Part shown: positions 1-11,480 of the stretch, one piece after another
Layout: each line of letters opens with the position of its first letter
Numbering within the stretch: position 1 is the first letter of the stretch
Origin: Mermis nigrescens
Taxonomy: Eukaryota > Nematoda > Enoplea > Mermithida > Mermithidae
Direction of reading: 5' to 3'
DNA: 64,000 bases
Assembly: GCA_036768485.1 (NCBI GenBank)
Contig: JAVLUZ010000145.1
Location: 3,340,756 to 3,404,755 of the forward strand
The notes under the pieces: generated by a model
Databases searched by the model: none
What the model saw: the letters and a program-made list of their open reading frames with translations, nothing else
Told to the model about the DNA's origin: nothing
Position numbers and translations under genes: made by a program

Positions 1-123
1 AACAGTTCCGACAGTTATACATTTAAATAATTGTCCACTGAAATCAAACTAGATTAAACGATGGTAAGTTTTACATAGAAATTGAATTTTGAAGAGTTAA
101 GTTGCTTCTATCTGAGTTTGCAA

Positions 124-346
124 TATAGGTAGGCGGCACAAACGTTCTGAGGGGGTGCAAGATTTCTTCAAAGGTCAAATATAGCCTTAAAAATGGCGGT
201 ATAACGAAAAAACACTATTTTTTAACGTTTATCATCGAGCTCTATCCATAAGTGCGAGAAAAACAAAAAGATTTATAAATTGAATTTTAGGGGGTATTTC
301 GGTTTCTTGGGGCAGGGGTGCATATCCCCCTCTACGCCCAGGTATG
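124..346 (+). mobile_element. MITE family A (hAT-type), copy 1
   Basis: Short non-coding element of the window's most common repeat. Ends approximate the family inverted repeat CAYACGTGGGC...GCCCACGTRTG. The exact 8-bp direct repeat GTTTGCAA flanks it (116-123 and 347-354), as expected for hAT transposition. Internal landmarks shared with other copies are the TTTCTCATCGAGCACTATCC-like centre and the G-rich 3' third. This is one of the more diverged copies. Confidence 0.85.
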
Positions 347-354
347 GTTTGCAA

Positions 355-910
355 GGTTCTGGAGATCCACACACACACATATCATATTTTTAGGACTTTT
401 AATCACTTTGTTCTTCACTAGAATAGCCATTCACCCTCAAAAATTTATTTTCCTAAAAGCCAAGGGTTTTTTGGATTTAATTTAGCATTTTAATTTTTGT
501 TTTTACACTTACATTTCAGTCCCTTTTGAGCTCAGTAAGGCGCTTGAACACATTTTTCCGCAGAATTTACTTGGTGCATAAAAATGCTCGGTCTGATCCA
601 TGGATGCAGAGAATGGCCGATCAGGGAATCAACCAGTCTGGGGCTCAGTTTATAATTTATTTCAGCCTAAAATGCTAATAGTGTAAATGCTAAAAATGGC
701 GTTAAGACCACGATATTCCACAATTTCCTCTCGATTTTAGGTATTTTTAGCGAAAAAAATATTTTTTTATCCATTTTGAACCTTTATTCTGCCTGATTTT
801 TCACAGAAAATTTTCCATAGACACAAAACCCACGTGTGAATGTCTACAGACTCCTAAACGCAACACGCATGTATAGTCCGGCGAATATACAACAGCTTGG
901 CTGGTCAACG
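355..910. other. Unannotated AT-rich spacer
   Basis: No coding potential or repeat was recognised between the first two MITE copies. The only long frames are short chance frames. Confidence 0.5.
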
Positions 911-918
911 GTGACAGT

Positions 919-1170
919 CATACGTGGGCTGCACCAAAATTCTGGGGGATAAAAACTTTCGAAGGTCAAAAAAGGGTCATAAGAAGGGTCGTGTGGTGAA
1001 AAAAACACCATTTTTCGTTGTTTCTCATCAGGCACTATCCAATAGCATCAAAAACCGCTGAAAAAGCAAAAAAATTCAACACTTGAATACTGGGGGGTAT
1101 TTTGATTTCTGGGGAGTGTTCCAACTTCTAGGCGGTGCATACCCCCAATCCCCCTCCACGCCCACGTGTG
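919..1170 (+). mobile_element. MITE family A, copy 2
   Basis: It begins CATACGTGGGC and ends GCCCACGTGTG, so both inverted repeats are intact. Flanks GTGACAGT (911-918) and ATGACAGT (1171-1178) match at 7 of 8 positions, a hAT-like 8-bp target duplication. Confidence 0.88.
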
Positions 1171-1178
1171 ATGACAGT

Positions 1179-1795
1179 AGGAACGTTATGTATGCATTAT
1201 GTGATTTTGATAAACCAGGTGTGCAGTCTAGGATTCTTGGGAAAACATTGATGAAATGATATGCTAACATTGGCTTTTCAGCAAAAACACTAAAATTTTC
1301 ATAAATACTATTTAGTGGGTGAAGGCGACGGCTTAATTCAGGTAGATATCATTATTTATTTATTCCGTCATTTCTAATTGTCCATTATTTCTTTTATTTT
1401 TATTTATCTTTATTTCTTAATTTATCTAGAATATGCTTTATGTGCTTTATGGTTTAGAATATAATTTATGTAGTTTCGATGATTTAATATAATGATTTAT
1501 GGTTTAGGATCACATGCTTCAAAGGGTTTGATTCAAAATAGTTGGTATGGGTTCCAGAAAAGATCTCACGTGATTGATGCGTCGGCAATCTTTTAGTGAC
1601 CATCTCGTAACCGCTGCGTGCCTAAAACCAAGAAGGTAAAGCTGTAGCGGATTAATGTTCTCAATCTGCGTGTTTACGCATCCAAGCCTGCCGCCTAGGT
1701 CTTCCGATGCGTCTGTTATTTCGAAATTTCATTGTTCATATTTTAAATCTCATTTTTAAGACGTGCTTAACCTTGAAAATACGCATGCATTATAG
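1179..1795. other. Unannotated AT-rich spacer
   Basis: Nothing recognisable before the E repeat. It contains runs of TTTATTT-type sequence and no supported gene. Confidence 0.45.
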
Positions 1796-4700
1796 GTAGC
1801 GCGATAGCGCTACCTATTATATACTTGGCCACTTTTTTCTTATATGTTTATCACAGCGAGTGCGAAATTTGTGTCCCATCCCCTCACAGCAAATACGCAC
1901 ACACCTGGGAGGTCCGGTTTTTTTAAACGATAGAGAATTAAAAAACGATGTTGGTTTTTTGTTTACACTTAATACCGATTAAGCATTGAGTGTGTAAAGT
2001 GTAAACCGAAAAATCACATAATCTGCGGGAGGTCAATTTTTTAAATGTTGCACCTGAGCTGTAGATTATGAATCTGACCTTAAAATTTTTTTAACACTCA
2101 AAGGTTGTTGCAAAAAAGTGTAAAGTGTACGAGTTTTTTACTCTTTGCGTGTCCTTCAGCTTATCTAAGTCATTTTTTGTTTATGTACAGTCCAGTTGAT
2201 TTTATGTTGCAGAGAATCTCAATATCTCAAAACCCTTTTTTCTTTTCTTTTTACGCAACATTTCTTGATCTGTGATCGTTTTAGTGTAAAGAATTCGAGA
2301 CGAAAAGAGAAATTTCTTCAGCTACTCCGCTAAGTAGGCGGAATATGCTAATTATGCTTAAAATGTGCCCTGACCTCAGCGTTACAGATCCTAGTTTATT
2401 TTATTGCTATACAGCCAATATTACGGTGTTAGCGTAAGTGTAAAGTTTACACCAATAAGCATTTTCCGCCCAGAGCATTATTGGGTATAAAAGAATTAGC
2501 GGAAGACCAATTTTTTCAAAAAATGTTGTACCTCAGTTGTAAATCACGAATCTGGCCTTAAAATTTCTTTACACTCAATGGTTGTTGCACAAAAATGTAA
2601 AGTATAGTGTGACTAAGCATTAAATTCCGCCGATATGTTGAGTTCGTGCAAATGGCTGACGTATCCGTTCTCGCATGTAGATTTAAAAAAAAGAATAATG
2701 GGTTTAAATCTTTCGAATACTGATTTTTTCATTTTTTTAATTCTTTGGACCAAACTATTCACTTTATTTGACTTATTCATCTATTTAGGTTAAGTAATCC
2801 ACTGGCTTCTTCATTGATCGTTTTGTAAAACTCCATATTTATGTTTACTATTTTATTTTAGGGTCAGTATTTTAACATAGGTAGCGTGTTAGCGCGTACC
2901 TATAATATGCTTGGGTACCCCCAACACCTGTGCACCTCCTACAGCTACAAGGGGGCTGCCTTTTTTGTTTTTCGTTACACATAGAACTGACTGTGTAAAG
3001 CAGGTGAAAAGTTTTGGCGTAACGTTATAATATATAGCGAATTTTGGCGTATTTTTTTACCGGGCTTGTGGACAACTCAGTATTGACGTTAGAAACAATT
3101 TTATATCGTAGACTTCAAGAGGATAAATTTTGCAGATGCTTCTATTTGTTTTTTGAATTCGGCCTTAGTTCTCGAATGGGAGTGTAAAGAATGCGAAAAT
3201 CTGAGGGCCAATAGACACATTTCGGTCGAGCTTTTGACTTGTTTATGTCTGCCAACATCTCATGTTATGAGTTTTAAGAATTTTTTTGTGACAGAAATGC
3301 ACTGCGGATCAAGGGTTATCTTTTGCTTACCAGCAAACTTTTCTACAATCAATACGCAGCTAGTACTAGGGGTTTAAACTTTACACTCTAGTATACGATT
3401 AAAAAACAGATTTTGTCCAAGATTTCTCTGCCAACTTTTTCGGTAATGAGTTAGGATGAATTGAATAAAATAAAAATAAAATAACTTCTAAGGGCTACAC
3501 ATCGAAGCGAGCTGCGTTCGAAAAAACGTAATATTGAGTTGTTTATGGGGTGTAAAGTTTGAAATCTGATGTATAAAATGAGCGAAAAACAATTTTTTTC
3601 GTATTTTGATAGGTAAATGATATCAAATATTTTGCGGTACATAAGTTTGGCATATACAAATGTACTACAATCGAAGGGCTACAAACTGGAGCGAACCGAA
3701 TTTATTTACACTCAATAGGGCGTTAGGTTTAGATTTTTAAAGTTTACAATGTGGTGGACACTTAAAATTACGTGTTGTCCATTTTTTGTTCGTTACTTTC
3801 TCTATTCAGAAGTCGAACGAGGTCGAATAGAATGCAAATAAACTACTTTTTAAGGGGTACGCGTCCCAGCGGGTTGCGTCTGTTTATGTCAATATTTAGC
3901 TTTTTCGGGACGCATAAAGTCATAAAAATGGGGGAGTTAAATGTGTTTCTGTCTTGTGTTTTTCTGTCATGTACTGGCTTATGAGTCTGGACATAATCTC
4001 AAGTCTAAAAATGAACCAAAAAGTAAATGTGATACGCCGATTTGTTCGCACTCAACAGTGGTGTAAAGTGATTTACATTTGATATTTATTTGTCCTCAGG
4101 CCATTGTGGAGACTTAATTTTTTCATAAATCCTGATCGTAATATCAGAGTAATATCAGAATTACGAATCCGACTGAAATTTTCTTTGCACTCTGTGGTTA
4201 TGTAAAGTTTACACTGCATATTAATTTTCGTTCCAGAGCCTTGCGGAAGCATGATTTTTTCTAAAGTCTAAAAATGTACCAGGAATCAAATGTGAGACGC
4301 CAGTTGAGCGCGTTTGCTTATAATTAACAGTGGTGTAAAGTAGTTTATTACTGATGTTTATTTGTTCTCAGGTTATTGTGGAGACCCAATTTTCTCATAA
4401 ACTTTAATCGTAAGATTAGAGCAATAATAGAATTACGAATCCGACTGAAATCTTTCTAACACACTGTGGTTGTAAAAGTTCACACTGCATATTAGATTTA
4501 GTTCTAGAGCCTTGAGGAAGCTTAATTTTTTTCAGAATGTTCTACGTAGTTGTGTAGAGTTTGCACTATTTATTTGTTGTTAATATGTAGTTATACTACA
4601 AATTTATTTTACTTCCAAATCTGAGCGTTGGTGTTCCTTACACTTCATATTTGCGTAAAGTTTATGCTGAAAAACATTGATCTTTTCAAATAATGTAAGG

Positions 4701-5319
4701 TTGTCTTGTTTAAAAAGGATAATGCTGATCTCAAAAATAATATTGTTTCCCGCGTTCTTGAATTGCTGTCATTATTGTGGCATGTAACTGAATGTGTTTA
4801 CTGACTGATGTACTCAAATCATGCGGATTAAAAGTAGGGTACTAGCAAATAAAAATGCTCCGATGGAACAAAACAGATGAATATACTTAGAATTGTGGTT
4901 TATTAAGGATGTAAAAGGAGAGGAGACTAGGAAAAAAGTTACCTAAAGTTGCAAAATCTGCTAAAAATCACACTTTCTCTAAGCAACGCAAAAAAATCGA
5001 AGTATATCCTGTGGCCTCTGATAAAGAGTCTTTTTTAAATAATTTTTAAAGTTGCAGATAAGAGTGTATAAAGGAAATCTGGAATGTTTACTTTTTTTAA
5101 ATTGCTGGCAAGTAGCAACGCTGACTAGCTTCGTATCCTGATTTATAGAAAACTGAGAGGTATTGTATTTAAACTTGTTTTATTTTGTTATGAGCATTAT
5201 AGGCAGGGGCCGATTGATTAGTGCACACAATCACTACGGGCATGCTAGTGTATTTACATTTAGTCTGTTTCAAGTCAACTTACGCGTTTCCTACTGTTTT
5301 AAACCAAGAATTTCTTCAA
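1796..5319 (+). repeat. Repeat family E, copy 1
   Basis: Non-coding repeat of unknown class, colinear with the copies at 35.7, 42 and 45-49.5 kb. It opens with a perfect hairpin (stem TAGGTAGCGC, loop GATA, 1796-1819) followed by TATTATATACTTGGCCA. The body is dense in GTGTAAAG and its complement. The 3' part (from about 4840) carries the left arm of the inverted-repeat unit seen whole at 42.5-43.26 kb, but the right arm is missing. About 340 bp near 2794-3135 are absent from the 45 kb copy and include a second, diverged E hairpin at about 2879, suggesting an E head nested inside this copy. Confidence 0.8.
2794..3135 (+). repeat. Nested E-like head inside E copy 1
   Basis: Extra segment relative to the 45-49 kb copy. 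It holds a degenerate hairpin TAGGTAGCGTGTTAGCGCGT followed by ACCTATAATATGCTTGG, which resembles the E start. Boundaries are approximate because they come from comparing E copies by eye. Confidence 0.5.
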
Positions 5320-5683
5320 TTGTCTTATATGCATCTGTAACAAAGCCGATACATTCACCAGCTAACAGTCTTATTTTACGTTCGTATATTTATGCTAAAG
5401 CTAGGTACTTATTAGGTATACCGCCCATTTTCTATATTCGTAATTCCGCCTACTATTTGAAGCTCAAATTCTACCCGCTCTCTGGTAAATAGCTCAGTCC
5501 AAGAGATCTCCACTAGTAGTTTAGGATCGATGCTGGCCAGCTAGCTGGCCAGCTACATAGTATAAGCTTACGATGTGGCATATGTGTGACGCTGGTGCAA
5601 ATGCTATGGAGCATTTGTGTCAGCAGTTTGATGCATTGCGCATCACTGTTAGGCAACAGCAAGATCAGTGCTGACTTCAAGCG
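5320..5683. other. Junction between E copy 1 and the LTR element
   Basis: No LTR or primer binding site could be identified here, although gag of the downstream retroelement starts at the right edge. A 22-bp perfect palindrome (two GCTGGCCAGC arms around TA) lies at 5532-5553. Confidence 0.4.
5532..5553. repeat. 22-bp perfect palindrome
   Basis: Two copies of GCTGGCCAGC in inverted orientation separated by TA, at the boundary between the E repeat and retroelement A. Function unknown. Confidence 0.8.
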
Positions 5684-6611
5684 GTGACATCAACCTCCGC
5701 CACCAGTACCAGCCGGGATGTCGAATATTTTTGTGGACGAACAGACGAAAATTTCGACCTATGGACTGATCGTTTTATGCGATTGGCTTTGGCCAATGGC
5801 TGGGACGACAGAAAGAAACGTCTATTGCTGTCTACATTTTTATGCGGTTTTGCCAAAGTCGCTTATGATACCATTCCCGAACCGACTTGCACTCCATTGA
5901 CTTACGATCAGTTAGTCGAAGAATTACACGAACAGTTTGTACCTGCTGACACTACCGAATTGACGGCATTACAACTTCACAACCGGCGTCAAGGACCGTG
6001 AGTGCCAATGGCCAAATACGCGTTGGACTTGCAGCAATTGGCGCTGAAAGCCTATCCGGACGTCAATGCTGACTCACTGAATGCTTAAGCCGTTGTTTTG
6101 GCCTTTCGTTTCAGATAAAAAGCCGTCCACATTCCACGGAGCCAAAGCTTTAGCCCGGCAAGCCAAAACCCAGCAGCGTTTGCAAGCAGAACGGCAACCT
6201 GCTGGCCATTTGTATGCTGCAGCCGAAGGAAAACAGGAAGAAGGAACAAAAATGCGAATTGATTTTGGGGTAAGATCACCAGCCGGGCAGCGCCCTTCCA
6301 AGATGCAGCGCCGGGTTGAATTTTCGCGAGCCAGCATCTGCTGTTTATAGTGTGGCCGTCAGGGCCACATGGCGCGAAATTGTTTCCAACGTCAGCGGAT
6401 CTCATGTCAGCGACCATATCAGCAGCAACCGGCCAGACACCTTTTTTTGATGGACCGGACGACGCCATACCAACGTCGATTTCCGAACAGTGACCCGAGT
6501 GTGAAACGCCCAAGCCTAGCCCCAGTTTGTTCAGTCCGACCACCCCCAAGGCAGATTAATGCTGTCAACAACAAAACATCTCAATATCGGCGCTATGAAG
6601 CCTTGTGGTAG
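5684..6611 (+). pseudogene. gag: gag of retroelement A (broken)
   Basis: Capsid/nucleocapsid precursor remnant. The first frame (5684-6001) reads like a Gypsy gag (FCGRTDENFDLWTDRF, later QLHNRRQGP). It stops at a TGA that looks like a mutated arginine codon, continues in the same frame to about 6088, then shifts frame. The second frame holds LARQAKTQQRLQAERQPAG. A nucleocapsid CCHC knuckle (C-x2-C-x4-H-x4-C) spans 6342-6383, and its first cysteine pair is split by an in-frame TAG at 6348. Upstream sequence before 5684 is also gag-like but interrupted. It precedes the spacer with splice-donor motifs and the envelope gene. Clearly a pseudogene; family assignment is by motif and context only. 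Confidence 0.85.
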
Positions 6612-7173
6612 CAAAAACAATATTTTAGAGACAAAAACGAACCGATTTTAGATGACGTAAGTAACTTACCATGTGAAAATAACCATGATGTAATTTGTGC
6701 GATCAAAATATTTCGACACCTTTACTGAAAATACTTATCAATTCACGGCCAATCAGCCAATCTGCCGTGTTGAATGTTGATGAACGCCAAATTGTGTCGG
6801 TCTGGGACGGGCCCCAAGAACGTTTGATGATTGATGATTACCGTTCAAAATGAACACGTCAACAGGATAGATCATGGACAAGTAAGGGTGGCTCCCAATC
6901 AGGTAAGTCGAAAAGTAAGTATGGAGCCTGGAGATCCTGTTAAAATAAATTTATATCGATGTTTACGTACAAATTTAATGCAATTTTGCGCGAATTTTAG
7001 AATTCGCCAGGTAAACATACCAAATTGGGACCCAGTGAGTCCCCAGGTAAGTGAGATTCCGACGGAAGTGGGTTTTTATCAAACGATGCAGTCAAATTTA
7101 ATGACTTTGTACGCCAATTTTAGCGGTAAAAAGGTAAGTGCGCCAAATTTACACAAAACGAAGAATTTCTTGA
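6612..7173 (+). promoter_or_regulatory. gag-env spacer with clustered splice-donor consensus sites
   Basis: GTAAGT occurs at 6657, 6903, 6915, 7047 and 7134, with GTGAGT at 7035. Around 6915-7145 the sequence looks like two diverged copies of a roughly 110-130 bp unit. Each has a donor motif, a CAAATTTAATG stretch and an AATTTTAG that could serve as a splice acceptor. Inference: this may have been the splicing control region for subgenomic env or pol RNA. No transcript evidence is available. Confidence 0.5.
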
Positions 7174-9348
7174 ATGTATTGTCAATATTATGCACAAATA
7201 TGTATAATTTTATGCTTAATTATGTTTTGCATAGTGAGCATCGTTCTTTTTAGTTTTCCAGGCGCAAAAGCTTTTCAGTTATGTGAACAACAACCTGCTG
7301 GCGCCTATTATGTGCTACAGACAAATATTTTGTGTAAATCGTCCATTGAAGGACACATTCGCGCATTTCATGCCAAAATTTGGATGCCGAATCTCGAAGC
7401 AACTACCGCGCGAGCCTATCGATATGTGGTCACAACGCACACGATTTGAACCAACACCGGCTTTTTCGGCTCCCGTGGAATTGTCCGAGACTCGCATGAA
7501 CCACGAACAATCTCGCTGCATCGCTGCCTCCAAATGATCGCTAGCGAATATTGTCGAGGACAACTTTACAACATACACCAAGGTTTGTGGCGCACTAATT
7601 CGACCTTAACGGTAAGATATCAGTATTGTTGTGAGGATGTTTGTGAATCAGTTGACAATGCAATGATTCAGCATGGTCTGGTAGCTACTTATGATGGTAT
7701 GCATGTGCTATCTAATTTAGGCGATGTATCAGCGTGTCAACTCGAAACAGACCAGTTTATAATTTATGATTCGATTATTATATGGCAATCAGCCGATTTA
7801 AAAACTCCTTGTCCTATTGTACCAGACGGACAAAATTTATTAATTCGAAGATCTAGGCCATTATGTATCATTGAGCAATTGCAAGAAGCATTTACACTTT
7901 TTGACAATAAAAATTTGCCTAAAAATCATTGTTTACCGACATACTTATTGTACATGGATCAAGGTACTATCTTGCAATTGTATGATTCTAAAACTTTTTG
8001 TACGGCCCAACCTGATTTTGAGCCAATGAAAATTTCAACACAACACATATGTGGGGGAACCCCAGCCACCCCTCAACCCCACGATCCACTTATGATTCAA
8101 TTTACAGAATTTAATTCGCGCATATAATATTTAGAAGCAACACTCACAACATGGGAATCCACCCGATTTAATCAAATTTGGATGCAAATCTGCCGATTGG
8201 CAGATTCGCAGCTTCAGATTGTTTCTGAGTTATTACGTTTAGATCCGACGGTAGCAGCCCAATCATGGCTGTGACGCCGCAATGTCGCAGCCTGAATGGC
8301 AGGCGAAGCTTTGCTAGTAAGGCCGTATATGCAACTTAAGGCTGATTCAATATTTTGGACTCATCAAGTCGCTGATACTTACTATGCTATGCTAACTATA
8401 ATTGTAAACGAAACTGTTTATTTTGTTTTACCAGGGTCAGAAGATGTGGTGGCTCACGCCCCAAAAGTACCGTGTTTGTATCTTCCAGTGGGAGTTCATT
8501 TTGACTCTAAAACTCAAAGGTGGGTCAGGTCCACACCTCGGCGTTAGGGGAGGGTGGGGGGTTTGGGGGTATGCACCCCCAGAAACCAAAATACCCCCCC
8601 AGAAATCAAAATACCCCCCATAATTCAATTTTTGAAATTTTTTTGTTTCTTTCACAATTTTTTGATGCCAATGGATAGTGCATGATGAGAAACATCGAAA
8701 AAAGATGTTTTCATCGCCATACCACCATTTTTAAGGCCATTTCTCGACCTTCAAAAAAGCTTGCACCCCCCCCCAGAATTTTCTTGCTGCCCACGTATGG
8801 TCAGCTCCCGTGGAAGCATGGATGTCAAACCTCTTTTACAACGTTTAAATTTTTCCTTAGCATCCCAAAGCCTCATTGTTTTTGTTGCCCTATTACTATT
8901 AAAAGAGGTCGGACAACACCCTCCTTTTCAAACATCCCTGGAACTCGCTACACTTGAAACATGGAGATTGTAGAAACAAATGCAACAATTAGTTGATTTT
9001 ACATCAACTTTACACGTTGATCCCACCCAATTCTGTCAACTACTTGGAGATATAGGCGATGGCGTAAAAGATGTAAATGGTTTAAGTGTGTCACATCTGC
9101 AAAGTGCTTTAAGTGGTTCATTTTCATATACTAGTCATGCATTATCTTCTTTTAGTAGAGGATTTATTCATACAATCACAAATGCATTATTTTGGGCAAT
9201 TTTTGCAGTTTTCTTTATTTATATCGGCTATTTAGCTTTGTGTTATGGTTGGTGTTGCATGTGGTGTCAGTGGGGATGTGGTTCTGTTACTTTGTTGTGT
9301 CAGTGGTTTGAATCTTTGTGTCGCTTACCACGTCAGCGAACTACGTAA
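7174..9348 (+). pseudogene. env: envelope-like glycoprotein of retroelement A (broken)
   Basis: Remnant of a membrane glycoprotein, encoded in one frame from 7174 to a terminal TAA at 9346. It begins with a hydrophobic signal peptide (residues about 9-28). A cysteine-bearing ectodomain follows, with FFGS and WRTNS-type segments and paired cysteines (YQYCCEDVC). Near 9170-9260 there is a long hydrophobic, aromatic segment followed by a Cys/Trp-rich tail, consistent with a transmembrane anchor. In-frame stops lie at 7447, 8125, 8272, 8293 and 8971, and a MITE interrupts it at 8532-8799. Without the MITE it would be near 630 codons, a normal size for such a protein. Origin is not certain: it looks like the class I-type or chuvirus-like glycoproteins captured by invertebrate LTR elements, but that is inference. 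Upstream is gag; downstream is protease. Confidence 0.75.
8532..8799 (-). mobile_element. MITE family A, copy 3, inside the envelope pseudogene
   Basis: Reverse-oriented copy (CACACCTCGGC ... GCCCACGTATG). Flanks GTCAGGTC (8524-8531) and GTCAGCTC (8800-8807) differ at one position, an 8-bp target duplication. The env frame resumes in the same phase on the far side, which shows the insertion came after the element was in place. Confidence 0.9.
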
Positions 9349-10222
9349 TATGTTCGCATCGCTCGACCACCTTTCCGGCAGTGCCACGAGCCATCAGTCG
9401 CTTATCATCGAACTCGCAGTCGCACGCCAATTTATGCGATTCATGACTCGCCAAAAATTCAGGTTAGCCAACCACACGTATTTGTCCATTTTCCTAATGG
9501 TCAACGCGCGGAAGTGCTTGTCGAGTCCGGCTCTACTGTCACAGTTATCGATTACTCGACATATAAACGTGTCGCACCAGAAGTACCCCTGAATCCCTGT
9601 TTGCGACCATCCGCCGTTTCTATCAGCGGTCATTCCATAAAATTGCTCGGATACATTGTTTTGCATGCTCGGAATGGACAGCAAACGCTCCAATAACATT
9701 TATACTTATGTTGAACAGCCCATATTCTATTCTTTTAGGGTATGACACCATAGGTGGGCAGCATTGAAATTCTGGGAGGAGGGGTGTAAAAAAATTTTCA
9801 AAGGTAAAAAAATGGTTTTAAAAGTGGTTGTATGGCGAAAAATACACCATTTTTCGACGTTTCTCATCGAGCACTATCCAATGGCATCAAAAAATCGCTA
9901 AAAAAGCAAAAAAATTTCAAAATTTGAATTCTGGAGGGTATTTTGATTTCTGGGGGGGTATTTCAACTTCTGGGGTGCATACCCCCAACTTCTCCCACGC
10001 CCACGTGTGTATGACACTATAATTGAACTTTGTGGCAACAAACTCCGTGTTTTTACAGATCATGTGCAACACTTTATTCGTTTTGGCAATAATTTGCCAG
10101 TTTCTTTGTGTAAAGTAACCAATAGTGTAAATTCGCATGCAAATTTAAGCGTAAATTCGTGTGTACCAACAGTTTTAGCGATACTCAAAGACACAGTAAT
10201 TTTACCACCTATGACCATTTAG
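9349..10222 (+). pseudogene. pro: retroviral-type aspartic protease and pre-RT linker of retroelement A
   Basis: The frame continues directly after the env stop. A beta-strand-like stretch VFVHFPNGQRAEVLV leads into ESGSTVTVID, the position of the D-T/S-G active site of retropepsins. The catalytic aspartate is replaced by glutamate (codon at 9523-9525), so the enzyme would not be expected to work. A second glycine-containing region (LGYDTI-like) is split by a MITE at 9749-10009. The frame then runs on to a stop near 10220. Position between env and reverse transcriptase supports the protease call. Confidence 0.75.
9749..10009 (+). mobile_element. MITE family A, copy 4, inside the protease pseudogene
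   Basis: Starts CATAGGTGGGC and ends GCCCACGTGTG. The exact 8-bp duplication TATGACAC flanks it (9741-9748 and 10010-10017). It falls within the conserved LGYDT segment of the protease, again postdating the retroelement. Confidence 0.92.
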
Positions 10223-11480
10223 GTATTACCAGTTACTGCCGATCTAACGTCATTAGCTAATCAGTGGCTTCGGATCACAAGTGTAAACTCAAATGTTGGA
10301 TGAAGTGCATGCTTTATATGTACCTAATATGCATTTATATACTGATTTCATCAATATTGATGCATTACCGATTGCAAATTATTCAATACGACCTATTTGT
10401 TTATATATAAACACACATATTGCAGCCATCTCTTCCGTTCCTCAAACTCCTTTACACTTAAAAAGGGAGGAGGAGGATAGCGAGGAAATAAAAAATTTCC
10501 AGAAAATGGTCAAAGAAAAGTAATCTCATATCAAAAATCCTGAAATTCGTCAACAATTTGTGGCAGTTTTGAACATTAACGCCAAAGTTTTTGGCATAGG
10601 TCATCAACTAGGTAGAAAACAAACCTTGTTAGACATGGAATTGATTCCACTGATCATAGACCTATTTCACAACCCCCTTATCGCATACCGTTTGCTAAAA
10701 GACAGATAATTGAGGAGCTTGTTAATCAAATGTTAGATTCCGGGATTATCCGTCCTTCCCAAAGTCCCTGGGCAGCTCCCATTGTTATGGTTGATAAAAA
10801 AGACGAAACTAAACGATTTAGCATAGATTATCATAAATTAAACGATTGTACGGTTAAGGATGTGTACCCCCTTCCTCTTATTGATGATATTTTTAGTCAG
10901 TTACGAGGTTCAACTATTTTCTCGACATAAAACTGTGTTCAATTCGTTTTAGGCCTCTTTTAATTTAATGTTATGCCGTTTGGGCTGACGAACGGGCCAG
11001 CCACTTTTCAGCAAACTATGGAACAAGTTCTATGCGACCTAAAATACGTCATTGTTTCGTCTACTTGGACGATATTTTGATTTGCGGAACAGACCCAAAA
11101 CCGCATATCAGTCAATTGCAACAAGTTTTTGACCAATTGATACGTGCAGAATTGCCGTTGAAACTCAAGAAGTGCGAGTTTGCGTTAGACGAGGTTAACT
11201 ATTTGGGCTACATCATCGATTGCTGTGGTCTCAGAGTTAATCCAGCCAAAATTGAGGCGCTGGCTAAAATGCCAGTGCCCCAGTCAAATCCAAATTACGT
11301 AGTTTTATAGGTTCAGCTAATTATTATAGGAGATTCATCAATAGTTTGCAGATAAAACCTGTCCTTTAAATAAAGTTTTGTGTAAAAATGTCTCTTTTCA
11401 GTGGAACACTTTTTGTCAGCAAAGTTTCCAGGAAATTAAAAATGATTTAACTCGTGCTATTACTTTAGCTTTTCCAGATT
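10223..11480 (+). pseudogene. pol: reverse transcriptase of retroelement A (broken)
   Basis: Ty3/Gypsy-type reverse transcriptase, which copies element RNA into DNA. Landmarks in order: LDSGIIRPSQSPWAAPIVMV and RFSIDYHKLNDCT (10730-10930), VMPFGLTNGPATFQQTM near 10970-11020, and the catalytic YLDDIL with its two aspartates at 11062-11073. After that come LPLKLKKCEFA and YLGYIIDCCGLRVNPAKI. The domain is split over at least three frames by small indels and stops (for example near 10930 and 11310). The region 10223-10500 has no clear domain and probably corresponds to the poorly conserved linker before RT. Confidence 0.9.

Noticed and set aside
5163..5492. 109-codon frame on the + strand
   Set aside because: Lies in E repeat sequence that is also present, inverted and not open, at 42.7-43.1 kb.
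8437..8655. Proline-rich frames around MITE copies
   Set aside because: They come from the G/C-rich ends of family A MITEs and recur at every copy.
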